IMG/VR virus record: IMGVR_UViG_3300031841_003468
Coordinates: 1-64,000 of that record
Reading direction: 5' to 3' (one strand)
Length of the DNA: 64,000 nt
Source: a virus
Positions 16,783 to 25,540 of the stretch are shown piece after piece (the first letter of the stretch is position 1; each line of letters opens with the position of its first letter). Position numbers and translations under genes: made by a program. Under the pieces are notes generated by a model, which worked only from the letters and a program-made list of their open reading frames with translations, was not told the DNA's origin and made no database searches.

Positions 16783-17315
16783 CTCAAAAAATCATTAATC
16801 GAATATAAATCTTCGATTTTCATATTCCAGCAATCTGAACGAACACGATAACCGTTATCTCCGTCCCTTGTTCCCTCTTTAAGGAAACGTGCCTTCTCGA
16901 AGTATTCATCCTTAGGATACCATCCCAGAATGTATGCGTTGCCCCATTTCTTCTTGGGGGCATTCTTGTGGTACTCAATACGAGCAAACACATATCCATC
17001 ACACTTCTGTCGGGTATTCCAGTTAGAAATACTTACTTCATAATGCATTTGTGGTTCGGAGATACACTTCTTGGTTTTTACGTCAAGAAGTATACCGTCC
17101 TTAATTATATCATATTCGTAGGTGTTGTCAATCTCAGCACCAATAAAATTGGCAACTACTTCTTCACCTAAGAATCCAACCATTCGGCCTTTGCCCTTCA
17201 TGAATGAGCCATTAATTAGACCCATCTCTTTGGACTTTTCCCAAGCGGAGTCCCTCTGTTCCCAAGAGGGTACTCCTACATTATATATTACAGGTTGACT
17301 TTTTGAGGTCATCAT
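16779..17315 (-). CDS. PD-(D/E)XK-like endonuclease
   Basis: A 178-residue protein. The core FLGEEVVANFIGAE, then EYDIIKDGILLDVKTKK carries an E...D...DVK pattern typical of restriction-endonuclease-like folds. Function is likely DNA cleavage or a phage resolvase-type role. The N-terminus (QRDSAWEKSKEMG) is not conserved in anything I know. It abuts the RecB-like nuclease gene and its 3' end holds the polymerase promoter. Confidence 0.65.
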   Translation of the reverse strand: MMTSKSQPVIYNVGVPSWEQRDSAWEKSKEMGLINGSFMKGKGRMVGFLGEEVVANFIGAEIDNTYEYDIIKDGILLDVKTKKCISEPQMHYEVSISNWNTRQKCDGYVFARIEYHKNAPKKKWGNAYILGWYPKDEYFEKARFLKEGTRDGDNGYRVRSDCWNMKIEDLYSINDFLS

Positions 17316-18364
17316 TATTCCGTAGATCCCGGAGCTTGATAATAGTTTAGGTCGAAGCCTTCATTAGTCAAGTCCTTAACAGTTTTGTCGTGACCATGTT
17401 CTTTCATGTAGTCCTCTACATGGTTACACATTGGCTTGTCAGTTCCCGGCCAGTTTTTCTTATAGAAATCACATAGGCGAGTACACTTGAAGCTTTTGCG
17501 TTCAGGTGAGCATGGCATTGGACGTAAATTGTTCTTAACTTCTTCAAAACGTGCTCGTAGCATATCCAAGAACTTACGTTCATCAGACTCATCGTAGCAC
17601 ATACTGAATGGGCCACCGTCACGGATATAGAAGATTGAAAGGATTGACTGCTTGTATTGCGGGAATAGCTTACGCATCGCATAGTTATACAACAGTAGCT
17701 GTGGATCTTTCTGTAGGTACTCGTAAGTTTTTTCCTCACCAGTAGCCCAGTTTACTCGTCGGCCAGTTTTCCAGTCAATGATCTCGATGGTTTCATCGTC
17801 ATCACATAGAGTAACTAAGTCAATAGTTCCCTTGATTGCTAACTGTCCTTCTAGCTTACGACCGTCAGGTAGCTCATACTCATACTTTGCCCAAGGCTCA
17901 TCAATAGCAATGTCAAAGTGAGGTTCTGGTGCTACTACATTTCTACGGCGAACATCGAACTGTCCGTCATTCCAAGCAACACAATCATCAACCTGCTTCT
18001 TACAGAACTTGTAGTCTGCTGGCTTGTACTCATGGTCGTCATGGCTAGTATAATATTCAAAGCTAATGTCTAATAGCTTGTATAAGAAATCCATTGACTT
18101 CGGATGATCTGGGTCGAGATTAGTTCTAGTGAACTTTACCTCTGCAACTTCAGGATCAACAAAAGTCATTCGCTTCCTGTCAGGATTATCTTGTAACATC
18201 TTCTTCATCCCAGCGGCAATCTCGAACACTTTATGAACGATAGTACCTAGCTGAGCTTTCTTACCGGAGACTGAACGATAGCCCAGAACATAGGTAAGGA
18301 AGTACTGCATCTGGCAGTAGTCGAAGTTGTTGTAGCTTGAGCTACGGAAATATGTAACGAACAT
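17315..18364 (-). CDS. Cas4/RecB-family nuclease (PD-(D/E)XK with likely Fe-S cysteines)
   Basis: A 349-residue nuclease. Motifs: SYNNFDYCQMQYFLTYV near residue 10-25 (first Cys), HKVFE, GTIDLVTLCDDDETIEIIDW then KTGRR (metal and catalytic Lys), and QLLLYNYAM (QxxxY). The C-terminus has CSPERKSFKC, TRLCDFYKKNW and a final Cys in DKPMCNHVED. Together with Cys17 these could hold a 4Fe-4S cluster, as in Cas4 and AddB. The family degrades single-stranded ends or processes DNA in recombination. No cas genes are nearby. Neighbours are dNMP kinase and another nuclease. Confidence 0.85.
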   Translation of the reverse strand: MFVTYFRSSSYNNFDYCQMQYFLTYVLGYRSVSGKKAQLGTIVHKVFEIAAGMKKMLQDNPDRKRMTFVDPEVAEVKFTRTNLDPDHPKSMDFLYKLLDISFEYYTSHDDHEYKPADYKFCKKQVDDCVAWNDGQFDVRRRNVVAPEPHFDIAIDEPWAKYEYELPDGRKLEGQLAIKGTIDLVTLCDDDETIEIIDWKTGRRVNWATGEEKTYEYLQKDPQLLLYNYAMRKLFPQYKQSILSIFYIRDGGPFSMCYDESDERKFLDMLRARFEEVKNNLRPMPCSPERKSFKCTRLCDFYKKNWPGTDKPMCNHVEDYMKEHGHDKTVKDLTNEGFDLNYYQAPGSTE

Positions 18365-19137
18365 TAACTGTCCTTTTCTTCTGCAGACTCTGGAGCATCC
18401 ATCCAGCCAAAGCCCTTGATTAAATCGAGTAGCTTCATGCTCTGTTCTTCGATGTTCATTGAAGTATTATCAATAACACCATCATATACAGAGTCATCAA
18501 GGTGGTCAAGTGCAGTTTCACTTTGGTGTGAATCTTCAAATGGCTTGCGGGTTAGTCGGATGACTTTACCGCCAGCAGCCTGCACTGCCTCGATCTCATT
18601 AGGAAATCTAACATCGGAAATCAATGATAGATGTGTATTCGATTGGGTAACCTGATTGATACAAGCATCAACCCAAATGTTAGGATAAATCTTGCGACAC
18701 AAGTCGCTACCGAAGTGCTGTAAGAATTCTCTGGAGGTCATTGCTCCACTCTTACCTTCAACTCCCGGCATGTCTTCCCAGTTGTATTGCGTAGGTGTAT
18801 TCTTCTCATCATTTGTGCCAAATACCTGTTCTGGCTTAATACCGAATAAGCTAACAGCCATATTCTTCAGAGTATCAGCAAAGGCAAAGTGTCGAACATA
18901 CGGCCACATGTTTTCCATTGCCCATTGAGCAAATTCCATGTCTGTTCTTGCACATTCAATTACAAATTTGTCGTCCGAACCTTCTTCGTCTGAAGGAACT
19001 ACAAGTTGACCACCATTCCCAATATCAAAGTTTGGGATCTTTCCAAATGCAGTTAACTGAACACCGTGTAAAAAATTAACACATGTACTCTTGCCTGATT
19101 GCTTGCGTCCTGCAAACGCTAAAATATGTCCTGTCAT
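18364..19137 (-). CDS. Deoxynucleoside monophosphate kinase (T4 gp1-like)
   Basis: A 257-residue P-loop kinase: FAGRKQSGKSTCVNFLHG is the Walker A loop. Later HLSLISDVRFPNEIEAVQAA and KVIRLTRKPFEDSHQSETAL are the LID/base region typical of phage dNMP kinases. It phosphorylates dNMPs to dNDPs for phage DNA synthesis in the cytosol. It overlaps primase by one base, in the replication operon. Confidence 0.85.
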   Translation of the reverse strand: MTGHILAFAGRKQSGKSTCVNFLHGVQLTAFGKIPNFDIGNGGQLVVPSDEEGSDDKFVIECARTDMEFAQWAMENMWPYVRHFAFADTLKNMAVSLFGIKPEQVFGTNDEKNTPTQYNWEDMPGVEGKSGAMTSREFLQHFGSDLCRKIYPNIWVDACINQVTQSNTHLSLISDVRFPNEIEAVQAAGGKVIRLTRKPFEDSHQSETALDHLDDSVYDGVIDNTSMNIEEQSMKLLDLIKGFGWMDAPESAEEKDS

Positions 19138-20210
19138 TATAGTATTCCTTTCAAGGGTTCGATTACCTCTAATTGTATCATCTCGATGGACATTTCGCCC
19201 ACATCTTTTTGAGAAATTTCAGGTCTATAGTAATTAAATCTTCGACCACACTTCTCTTTGATCTGTTTTGCGGCCTTTTCACCAGCCTCATCTGTATCAG
19301 TTAGGACAACAACATTAAGTGCTCCTGACTGCTCCAGTAGAATCATTTGCTCATCACTAAGGTTAGCACCAAAGATTCCAACTGTGTTTTTGATTCCTGC
19401 TTCATACAATCGCCAAACGTCACCCTGACCTTCAACTAATACTATTGTACCACTACTGAGGATATGTTCCTTAGCAGACTGCATACCATAGAGATAGGAA
19501 GCTTTTCTGAACCCTTTACTGTGTAACCACTTGGGTTTTCTGTTAGGGTCTAGAGAACGCCCCACGCAGCCCACATAGCGATGTTCTTCATCATAGATTG
19601 GAACTACGACTCTACCACTCATCGGCTTTCCTGAGGCCGTACAGAGCCCTACATCGAAGTGATTTAGGGTCTCTTCACTATATCCTCGTCCCATGTAGTA
19701 CTCACAGGGGTAAGATAGGGTTTCTCTGATCTGTTCTTTTGTTATCTTGCTAACATTATCACGGTTTGGCTTCTTTTCAAACGCAGCAATTAGCTTGTTA
19801 GCTTCTTCTAGTGGATCTGGCTCTCGCTCTTGAATATCTTCAATGTCACAGTTAAGGAATTTTACAGCCCATGCCATTGTTGAGCCAAAGTAGTATTCCC
19901 GTCCAGATGTTTGGGATAGGACACCTTTAAGCCATCCCAGAATATTTTGTCCCTGTTCTTCATGACAGGAGTTAGTCCAGCACCGCCAGTTACCTTTACT
20001 ATTATTACCATCGGTAAAGATTGTGCAACCCTCAGGTGAATCACCACCATGAATCGGGCAAGGCATAGCGTACCTATTAGGATACTCAATGTACTCAATG
20101 TCAAAGTGATCTAGTAGCTCAGGCAACTTATCAAGAAGCTGTCGGCATACTTCGATTACCTGTTCATTATTCCATTTCTTGTAAGTCGAATTCTTCTTCG
20201 TCGATTCCAT
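19137..20210 (-). CDS. DnaG-type primase
   Basis: About 357 residues. Zinc-binding CHC2-like motif: MPCPIHGGDSPEG and WRCWTNSCHEEQ. The TOPRIM core has VLVEGQGDVWRLYE (catalytic Glu) and VVVLTDTDEAGEKAAKQI (acidic pair). It makes RNA primers for lagging-strand synthesis with the adjacent helicase. No helicase-binding tail is seen at the C-terminus, which ends at about residue 357. I choose ATG 20210; a GTG at 20231 is seven residues longer. Overlaps helicase by 44 bp. Confidence 0.88.
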   Translation of the reverse strand: MESTKKNSTYKKWNNEQVIEVCRQLLDKLPELLDHFDIEYIEYPNRYAMPCPIHGGDSPEGCTIFTDGNNSKGNWRCWTNSCHEEQGQNILGWLKGVLSQTSGREYYFGSTMAWAVKFLNCDIEDIQEREPDPLEEANKLIAAFEKKPNRDNVSKITKEQIRETLSYPCEYYMGRGYSEETLNHFDVGLCTASGKPMSGRVVVPIYDEEHRYVGCVGRSLDPNRKPKWLHSKGFRKASYLYGMQSAKEHILSSGTIVLVEGQGDVWRLYEAGIKNTVGIFGANLSDEQMILLEQSGALNVVVLTDTDEAGEKAAKQIKEKCGRRFNYYRPEISQKDVGEMSIEMIQLEVIEPLKGIL

Positions 20211-21627
20211 TGAATGCAAATCCCTTATCACTAACGTTGTTTGAATACTTTAGTTCATTACGAGTCTTATTCTCAACAAGTCTACCCTTCTCTCCAATCA
20301 TAGACAAGTTAATATAATTACCATCGTCTAGGCCACCGCCATGTCGGGCAACAACTGGAACTAACTTCCTGTTGCCTTCATCATGGCCATCGTCTGCCAT
20401 CTCTTCATCACTCTTCAACTTGAAGATAGTGAAGCTTGTACATAGCCAGATGAGCCTGTCAGAACCACTGACTACATCAGTAGATTCTTTGGTAATACCA
20501 TCTCTATTTAACTGTACAAAACTGAGGCACGCACAGTCGTGCTTAACCATGAAGTTATGTAACTGAGTAATTTGGAAACCAAGAACTTGGAATTCCTGCA
20601 TACTATTGTTAATGCTAGATGAGTTCATAAGCTTTAAGTAATCGTATACGACCAAGCAGTCATTAGTTCGACCGTCTTCGTCAAAGCCAACTTCTTGATG
20701 AATCCACTTACGCATGATGCCCAAGATGTTTTCAAATGGTTGGCCAGCAATACTGATATAGTGGTATGGGATGTCCTGAAGTTCTTCAGCGGCCTGAGTG
20801 ACTCGCTCATGAATTGAATCGTTGTCTGCAAACTTACCTGTCGAGATATCATTCATATCTACGTCAGATAGGTTAGCAAGAATACGATTGTAGTGATCTT
20901 CTTTGGACATTTCGGTATCCAGTACGAGAACTGGAATATTTAGATTCTTAGCAACATGAAGAGCTACTGCGTCACCAAACATGGACTTACCAACCTTAGG
21001 TCGGGCAGCAACTAGATCAACACACTTTCTTCGCAGTCCACCACCGATAGCTTTATCGTATCGTGGGAAGCCTGTGCTGATACCAATCATTTCTACTTTG
21101 TTTTCAGCTAGGTGCTCGACGTAATCTAATACTTCGTCACCAAGAGTTTCTGGCTTAGTTCCACCAGACTCATATACAGATGATGTTGCTTCAAGAACTG
21201 GAGTTTCTACCAGTGAGATAATATCTTGAATATCTTCATCGCCTGTGATTGATTTGATTTGTGATTGACAAACATTGAGTGTTTGCATCATGTCCCGGCC
21301 AAGCTTTAACTTTGCTAGTTTAGCTGCGTGAACAACAAGGTTGTCTTTATGGATTGGGAAGTTGAATAATGAACGAAGGAACTCTACCTCATCCTTATTC
21401 TCTACAAGAGAGCCGAAACCAAGATTGTTGGCGGCAGAAAGTAACCCAGATAAATCGACAACATTAGACTCAGATAGGTTTTTCTTGACACACTTAAAGA
21501 TCGCCTGATTCACTTCATGGGTGAAGTGGTCTGGTTCGATGAAGTCAAGATCGAGTGCCGCATCGAGTCCAAGCTGGCAAAAGCCAGCGAGTACGGCACG
21601 CTCTGCTGCAAAATCCTTCAGTTCCAT
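20167..21627 (-). CDS. DnaB-type replicative helicase
   Basis: A 486-residue hexameric helicase. The N-terminal domain starts ELKDFAAERAVLAGFCQLGL (DnaB N-terminal collar). The RecA-like core has DLVAARPKVGKSMFGDAVAL (Walker A) and later VLVLDTEMSKEDHYNRILAN, CLVVYDYLKLM (Walker B) and LSFVQLNRDGITKESTDV with the sensor Gln. It unwinds DNA 5' to 3' and recruits primase. Transcribed from the promoter at 21814-21841. Confidence 0.92.
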   Translation of the reverse strand: MELKDFAAERAVLAGFCQLGLDAALDLDFIEPDHFTHEVNQAIFKCVKKNLSESNVVDLSGLLSAANNLGFGSLVENKDEVEFLRSLFNFPIHKDNLVVHAAKLAKLKLGRDMMQTLNVCQSQIKSITGDEDIQDIISLVETPVLEATSSVYESGGTKPETLGDEVLDYVEHLAENKVEMIGISTGFPRYDKAIGGGLRRKCVDLVAARPKVGKSMFGDAVALHVAKNLNIPVLVLDTEMSKEDHYNRILANLSDVDMNDISTGKFADNDSIHERVTQAAEELQDIPYHYISIAGQPFENILGIMRKWIHQEVGFDEDGRTNDCLVVYDYLKLMNSSSINNSMQEFQVLGFQITQLHNFMVKHDCACLSFVQLNRDGITKESTDVVSGSDRLIWLCTSFTIFKLKSDEEMADDGHDEGNRKLVPVVARHGGGLDDGNYINLSMIGEKGRLVENKTRNELKYSNNVSDKGFAFNGIDEEEFDLQEME

Positions 21628-21628
21628 A

Positions 21629-21790
21629 TTACTTTTCTCCTCTTAGCATCTGCCAAATAAAACCAATGTTGGCTATTGCATAACACAAAAATACTACCAT
21701 TAATGGCCAGTTCCTGTCTCGTGCATAGTCAAATGCAACTATGCCGTATAATACAACACTAGCCCACAATGCAAAATTTCCTAAACTCAT
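21629..21790 (-). CDS. Small two-helix membrane peptide
   Basis: A 53-residue frame with ribosome site GAAAGGGG before the ATG. Two hydrophobic stretches (NFALWASVVLYGIVAF and PLMVVFLCYAIANIGFIW) flank a charged DYARDRN turn. It is the first gene downstream of a sigma-70 promoter and the stop lies two bases before the helicase start. No family recognised. A role in membrane anchoring or lysis timing is speculative. Confidence 0.7.
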   Translation of the reverse strand: MSLGNFALWASVVLYGIVAFDYARDRNWPLMVVFLCYAIANIGFIWQMLRGEK

Positions 21791-21813
21791 GTGTATCCCC
21801 TTTCAATACTCCC

Positions 21814-21841
21814 ATTATAACCATATATCGGATATGGTCAA
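21814..21841 (-). promoter_or_regulatory. Sigma-70 promoter of the helicase-primase operon
   Basis: TTGACC (21841-21836) and TATAAT (21819-21814) on the minus strand with a 16 bp spacer. About 25 bp upstream of the small membrane gene that precedes the helicase. Confidence 0.8.
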
Positions 21842-21854
21842 CCCCAAACTTGAA

Positions 21855-22346
21855 TTATTTTCTAACTTTATTTCTGATGCAACGATCACAGACGTAGGTG
21901 TCACGAGCAAAAGTAGGATGAACCTCAAATGTTTTTGAACATGAATCACAGACTTGTTTAATATACTCAATAGGTTTGCGTCGCTGTGAACGTGATACCT
22001 CAGGAGTTTTTATATCAGAAAACTCTGAGCCGTCATCTACAAAAGTGTTGTGAAAACCACCACCTGCAACAGGAGCATTTCCTGCAGGTAAAGCAGCATT
22101 AGTCTTAGTCGAGAAGTCTTCTTCAGACACAATCTCTCGGATAGGACGATCAGCCGCTACTACTTCGGGCTCTGGTGATGGCGTGGGAGATGGCTGAGGT
22201 TCGACGGCCTGAACAGACGGACGGACTTCAATGCTAGCTTTAGGGGTAGCTTGACCAAGCAACTCGTTGGCCATTTCAATAATTTCTGGATCATTTAACT
22301 GTATACCTTTTCTAAGCAAATCTTTTGCTGTCTCGATTAAACTCAT
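21855..22346 (-). CDS. Zinc-ribbon protein with proline-rich linker
   Basis: A 163-residue protein with three parts: a helical N-terminus (TAKDLLRKGIQLNDPEIIEM), a disordered Pro/Ser/Glu linker (EPQPSPTPSPEPEVV) and a C-terminal ribbon (VCDSCSKTFEVHP; YVCDRCIRNK). It may tether nucleic acid or a polymerase subunit, by analogy with zinc-ribbon transcription or recombination factors. Function unknown. Confidence 0.65.
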   Translation of the reverse strand: MSLIETAKDLLRKGIQLNDPEIIEMANELLGQATPKASIEVRPSVQAVEPQPSPTPSPEPEVVAADRPIREIVSEEDFSTKTNAALPAGNAPVAGGGFHNTFVDDGSEFSDIKTPEVSRSQRRKPIEYIKQVCDSCSKTFEVHPTFARDTYVCDRCIRNKVRK

Positions 22347-22348
22347 TA

Positions 22349-22834
22349 TTAGTACCTCTTACTTTGCTGTAGTAGGATGTCTCCCAACCTACTTATATTA
22401 TTAGCTGTATTTTGTAACAGGTTCACTCGTGCCTTGGCGTGAGTTAGAACCTTCTGAATCTCTGAAGCCAAAGGGTTTTCCCTCACTGCTCCATAGTATT
22501 TCTCTTGCCACTTGGAATATTGGGAACCGTAGTTACCAATGTCCTTAGATATTATATACCAAATGGAATCTTCTGCCCACTCTTTTATGGTATTTTGTTT
22601 ATTTAATAGGTGATTTATATGTTCGGCGTATGAGTATAGCAGAAAAGCAAACCTTGAACATTCATCATTGCTAAGTGATTTTAGATCATCATACTGCATA
22701 TTCATGATCTCTTTGACCTGAGGATTAGCCTCCACTAGGTCTACACCAGCGTCCTTAATAAAGTCATCGACCCTATCTAAGAACTGTTGCACCCGTTCTT
22801 CATTCGTTAAGTAATTGTCGCCATTCATCTTCAT
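22349..22834 (-). CDS. Unknown helical protein, possible UvsY-like mediator
   Basis: A 161-residue mostly helical protein (starts MKMNGDNYLTNEERVQQFLD). No family is certain. Its place two genes from the RecA-type recombinase and its charged helices suggest a recombination mediator role like T4 UvsY, but sequence resemblance is not clear. Overlaps the downstream-coded nuclease gene by 35 bp. Confidence 0.5.
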   Translation of the reverse strand: MKMNGDNYLTNEERVQQFLDRVDDFIKDAGVDLVEANPQVKEIMNMQYDDLKSLSNDECSRFAFLLYSYAEHINHLLNKQNTIKEWAEDSIWYIISKDIGNYGSQYSKWQEKYYGAVRENPLASEIQKVLTHAKARVNLLQNTANNISRLGDILLQQSKRY

Positions 22835-23216
22835 TATCCTTATAGCTCAACTCTACCATTGTGATGCCATTCTGCTCACACCAGTTTCTTTTGTCATTGT
22901 CCCTAGCCTTAGCACGATAGAAGGACTTCTTGTCTTTGAAGAAGAAACTATTGTACTTATAGTGTTGCTCTCCATGAGCCTCAACTATCATGCTTCGATT
23001 AGGAATAAAGAAATCTGCGTAAAGGGTACTCTTGCGGATACTAGTTCTAGTTCCGGGAAGTGTAACCTCTTCCAATATTCTATCATAAGGGAACTCAGAT
23101 TTCAAGAAGTTTCTGACAGAAATGTGTAACTTTGACTTATTTTTATCTGAGAATGTTCCAGACTTATGGCTTGGATTCCAAGAATGCTCTCTTCCATCTA
23201 AACCAAGTATCTTCAT
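22800..23216 (-). CDS. Vsr/PD-(D/E)XK-like nuclease
   Basis: A 138-residue protein. The segment STLYADFFIPNRSMIVEAHG followed by EQHY, and later NDKRNWCEQNGITMVEL, fits the very-short-patch-repair/DUF-type nuclease core, in which an Asp and a Glu/His lie on the beta sheet and K-R-W on the following helix. Likely nicking or homing nuclease. It shares its first base with the stop of the recombinase gene. Confidence 0.6.
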   Translation of the reverse strand: MKILGLDGREHSWNPSHKSGTFSDKNKSKLHISVRNFLKSEFPYDRILEEVTLPGTRTSIRKSTLYADFFIPNRSMIVEAHGEQHYKYNSFFFKDKKSFYRAKARDNDKRNWCEQNGITMVELSYKDNEDEWRQLLNE

Positions 23217-24286
23217 TACAGCATCTCTTTCATGTCGGCTTCTAGTTTAGTAACAACTTCTGGGTTCTGCTTTAGGAACTCAAGCACTCGTGCCTGACCT
23301 TGGAACTTACAAGCTTTGACTACTGCTTCTTCATCTTCCAGATTAAGCTCTGGGAAAATCTTAGGTAGAAGGTCTGCAGACTCAACTAAGAAGTCTAGAG
23401 TAATCCATGCACCAGCCTTAGAGATAAGACCGATTTCCATGCCGATAACTAGAGACTCTTGGATCTTGTCAATACCTTCACCGTAGCGTAACCAGCTTTG
23501 AGCTTCTTGGCCGGGAGATCCGATAGAAGAACATAGGATCTTCCAGTTTACAGACTGACCAATTTGCTTGTCGCCTTCAACCCAAGGAGAAATGCTCTTG
23601 ACTTCCATGCGTGTGTCAGCTTGATACTGAATCTTACGTCCACAGTCAGGCATACGTGTTGGGCCATAACCACTAGTGTTAGCGATGTAGTGAGTAATAA
23701 TAATAACTGTTGCACGTTGGTTAGGTACAATCTGTGCCATCTTCTTACAGAATGAAGATAGGATCTTAGGTAGACCAGCACGACCAACACCACCAACAAC
23801 TTCGTCTAATTCTTTCTGTGGGACTAGGCAAGAAGTTGAGTCAATGATACATACACAGCGATGGTTTTCTTTGGCACTAACTAGCTTAACACAAATGTCA
23901 AGAAAAGCTTCTGCACTCAAAGGCTCATCGTCAGACTGTACGATCTGTACTTTATCTAGGTCTAGTCCATTAACACCAGTCAGGTTCATGTCCTTAAGAC
24001 GACCTTCAGCGTCAATGTAAACAACTGGTCGGCCTTCTGCCTGACAGTTAGATGCAATCTGTAATGCTGTGGTAGTCTTGCCACACTTAGGGTCACCAGT
24101 CAGGATAACCCAAGAACCTTCACGGATACCGCCACCTAGAGACATATCAATAGCAGGGGAAACAGGGATGACTTCATAATCCTTACGCTTGTCCATTACC
24201 TCAATACCAGTTGAGATAACCTTCCCATACTTCTTAACGATGTCCTTCATGAAGGCAGGTTGTTCAATCTTCTTTGCTTTTGCCAT
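23216..24286 (-). CDS. RecA/UvsX-type recombinase
   Basis: A 356-residue strand-exchange ATPase. Walker A is GSWVILTGDPKCGKTTTALQ, Walker B CVCIIDSTSCLVPQKELDEV, and a loop 2/later motif ATVIIITHYIANTSGYGP. An N-terminal helix (EQPAFMKDIVKKYGKVIST) precedes the core. It forms a filament on single-stranded DNA and promotes homologous pairing for phage recombination and origin use. Neighbouring nuclease and mediator candidates fit the pathway. Confidence 0.9.
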   Translation of the reverse strand: MAKAKKIEQPAFMKDIVKKYGKVISTGIEVMDKRKDYEVIPVSPAIDMSLGGGIREGSWVILTGDPKCGKTTTALQIASNCQAEGRPVVYIDAEGRLKDMNLTGVNGLDLDKVQIVQSDDEPLSAEAFLDICVKLVSAKENHRCVCIIDSTSCLVPQKELDEVVGGVGRAGLPKILSSFCKKMAQIVPNQRATVIIITHYIANTSGYGPTRMPDCGRKIQYQADTRMEVKSISPWVEGDKQIGQSVNWKILCSSIGSPGQEAQSWLRYGEGIDKIQESLVIGMEIGLISKAGAWITLDFLVESADLLPKIFPELNLEDEEAVVKACKFQGQARVLEFLKQNPEVVTKLEADMKEML

Positions 24287-24731
24287 TATCTATGTTCCTT
24301 AATGTATTGAATAGATTCTTTTTCTTATATTGCTTACGTGGTTTAGCTTCAGTGTCTATCTTGTCAAAGTCTTCTTCGACCTTCTTAGGTTTAGGTCGCT
24401 TGTCAAACTTAACCTTGAATGACTTTATCTCATCTGCTAACCATTTGTGTGGATGATAGAAACCCGTAGAGAATACTCTAGTATTTTCTTTCATCAGATA
24501 CTCAATTACGCAATCTTCTCCAAACTGTTTGATGAGCCTATTGACAGACACAATCTGAGCTTGATAAGATTTCTTTTGAGATTTGTTCCAGAATTTGAAG
24601 GCAAGATTACCTTCGTTGTTTCGCTCTGCTCGTCGCAGACACATTAGCTCAGCTAGATACTGAGCCGTTGAGCACATTTGCCCGGTCGAAACACTCTTGA
24701 ACTTTTTCTGACTGTCTTTTGGTTGATCCAT
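24264..24731 (-). CDS. Unknown conserved-looking phage protein
   Basis: About 155 residues after ATG 24731 (starts MDQPKDSQKKFKSVSTGQMC). The body has QYLAELMCLRRAERNNEG and FWNKSQKKSYQAQIVSVNRL, with a lysine-rich C-terminus (KKVEEDFDKIDTEAKPRKQY). No function assigned. It overlaps both neighbours and probably is coupled to the recombinase. A GTG/ATG at 24752 is a longer alternative. Confidence 0.55.
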   Translation of the reverse strand: MDQPKDSQKKFKSVSTGQMCSTAQYLAELMCLRRAERNNEGNLAFKFWNKSQKKSYQAQIVSVNRLIKQFGEDCVIEYLMKENTRVFSTGFYHPHKWLADEIKSFKVKFDKRPKPKKVEEDFDKIDTEAKPRKQYKKKNLFNTLRNIDNGKSKED

Positions 24732-25197
24732 TAGTCCACACCATATATACAACGTTTTCGTGAGTTAGTTCTCGTTCTTGAACGAAGGGTTCAAAATCAC
24801 ACTGAGGGAAGCTGTACTTTCTAACGTCGATGTTTTCACAATCATCCCTTAGAAGGCCAGCAGTAATGTGCTGAAAATTGTTAGCCTTTCCACCGCCCAT
24901 GCTTACATCTTTAGATGCACCACGTAGCAGGAAGAAGCCATCAAGACCAGTCTCATTCTCAAACAAGAGAACAGGTCTGTGACCCATAGGTAATATCTCA
25001 GCCTTTACTATATATTCTTCTGGGTTAGCTTCGAGATAAGCCATCATACGCTTATATGGGTTTGGCTCTTCAAACTCGTCGTTTTCCCAATCAGACCAAA
25101 CTTCTGTGCCTGTGTTCAATGTGCACTTCCACAGAATCTCAGTTGATTCATATATTAAGTCACGAATATACTTATTATAACCAGTACAAATATCCAT
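24649..25197 (-). CDS. Unknown protein
   Basis: A 182-residue protein (starts MDICTGYNKYIRDLIYESTE; VLLFENETGLDGFFLLRGAS in the middle). No motif recognised. The minus-strand position between recombination genes and an HTH gene, with AGGGGAG before the start, supports a real gene. Confidence 0.55.
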   Translation of the reverse strand: MDICTGYNKYIRDLIYESTEILWKCTLNTGTEVWSDWENDEFEEPNPYKRMMAYLEANPEEYIVKAEILPMGHRPVLLFENETGLDGFFLLRGASKDVSMGGGKANNFQHITAGLLRDDCENIDVRKYSFPQCDFEPFVQERELTHENVVYMVWTNGSTKRQSEKVQECFDRANVLNGSVSS

Positions 25198-25215
25198 AAC
25201 ACTCCCCTGTTATAC

Positions 25216-25539
25216 TTAGTCTTGCTTCCTAATAGGTGCGACTGCATTATTGTATTTAGAAGAAGATAGTGGGTTTGCATTCTTACGATTTTCGTCAGCT
25301 ACTTGAGAAGCTGTCTTAGTCATAATAGTTGCACCACGATCTTCATTGCGTGCAAAGAAATCACCAGCCTTAATGTTGGTGGCAGTGCTTTCGTTTTGTG
25401 TACGCTCTGGGATGTGCTTAGTAACGAATGGAAGTGACCGATTTAAGTCAGAAGCGATTTCTTCTGCAGTCTTTTCCATATAATTAGCTTCAATGTATTC
25501 ACGTTCCACTTTAGATAGTGGGCCTTTTTTAGTAGTCAT
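25216..25539 (-). CDS. Small HTH-containing protein
   Basis: A 107-residue protein. Residues 5-40 (KGPLSKVEREYIEANYMEKT then AEEIASDLNRSLPFVTKHI) form a helix-turn-helix of the Myb/SANT-like or sigma-region-4-like kind. The rest is Asn/Thr-rich and probably disordered. Likely DNA-binding regulator. Two bases from the next gene. Confidence 0.65.
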   Translation of the reverse strand: MTTKKGPLSKVEREYIEANYMEKTAEEIASDLNRSLPFVTKHIPERTQNESTATNIKAGDFFARNEDRGATIMTKTASQVADENRKNANPLSSSKYNNAVAPIRKQD

Positions 25540-25540
25540 A

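Noticed and set aside
17315-18364. CRISPR Cas4 locus
   Set aside because: The protein is a Cas4/RecB-type nuclease, but no repeat array or other cas gene is nearby.
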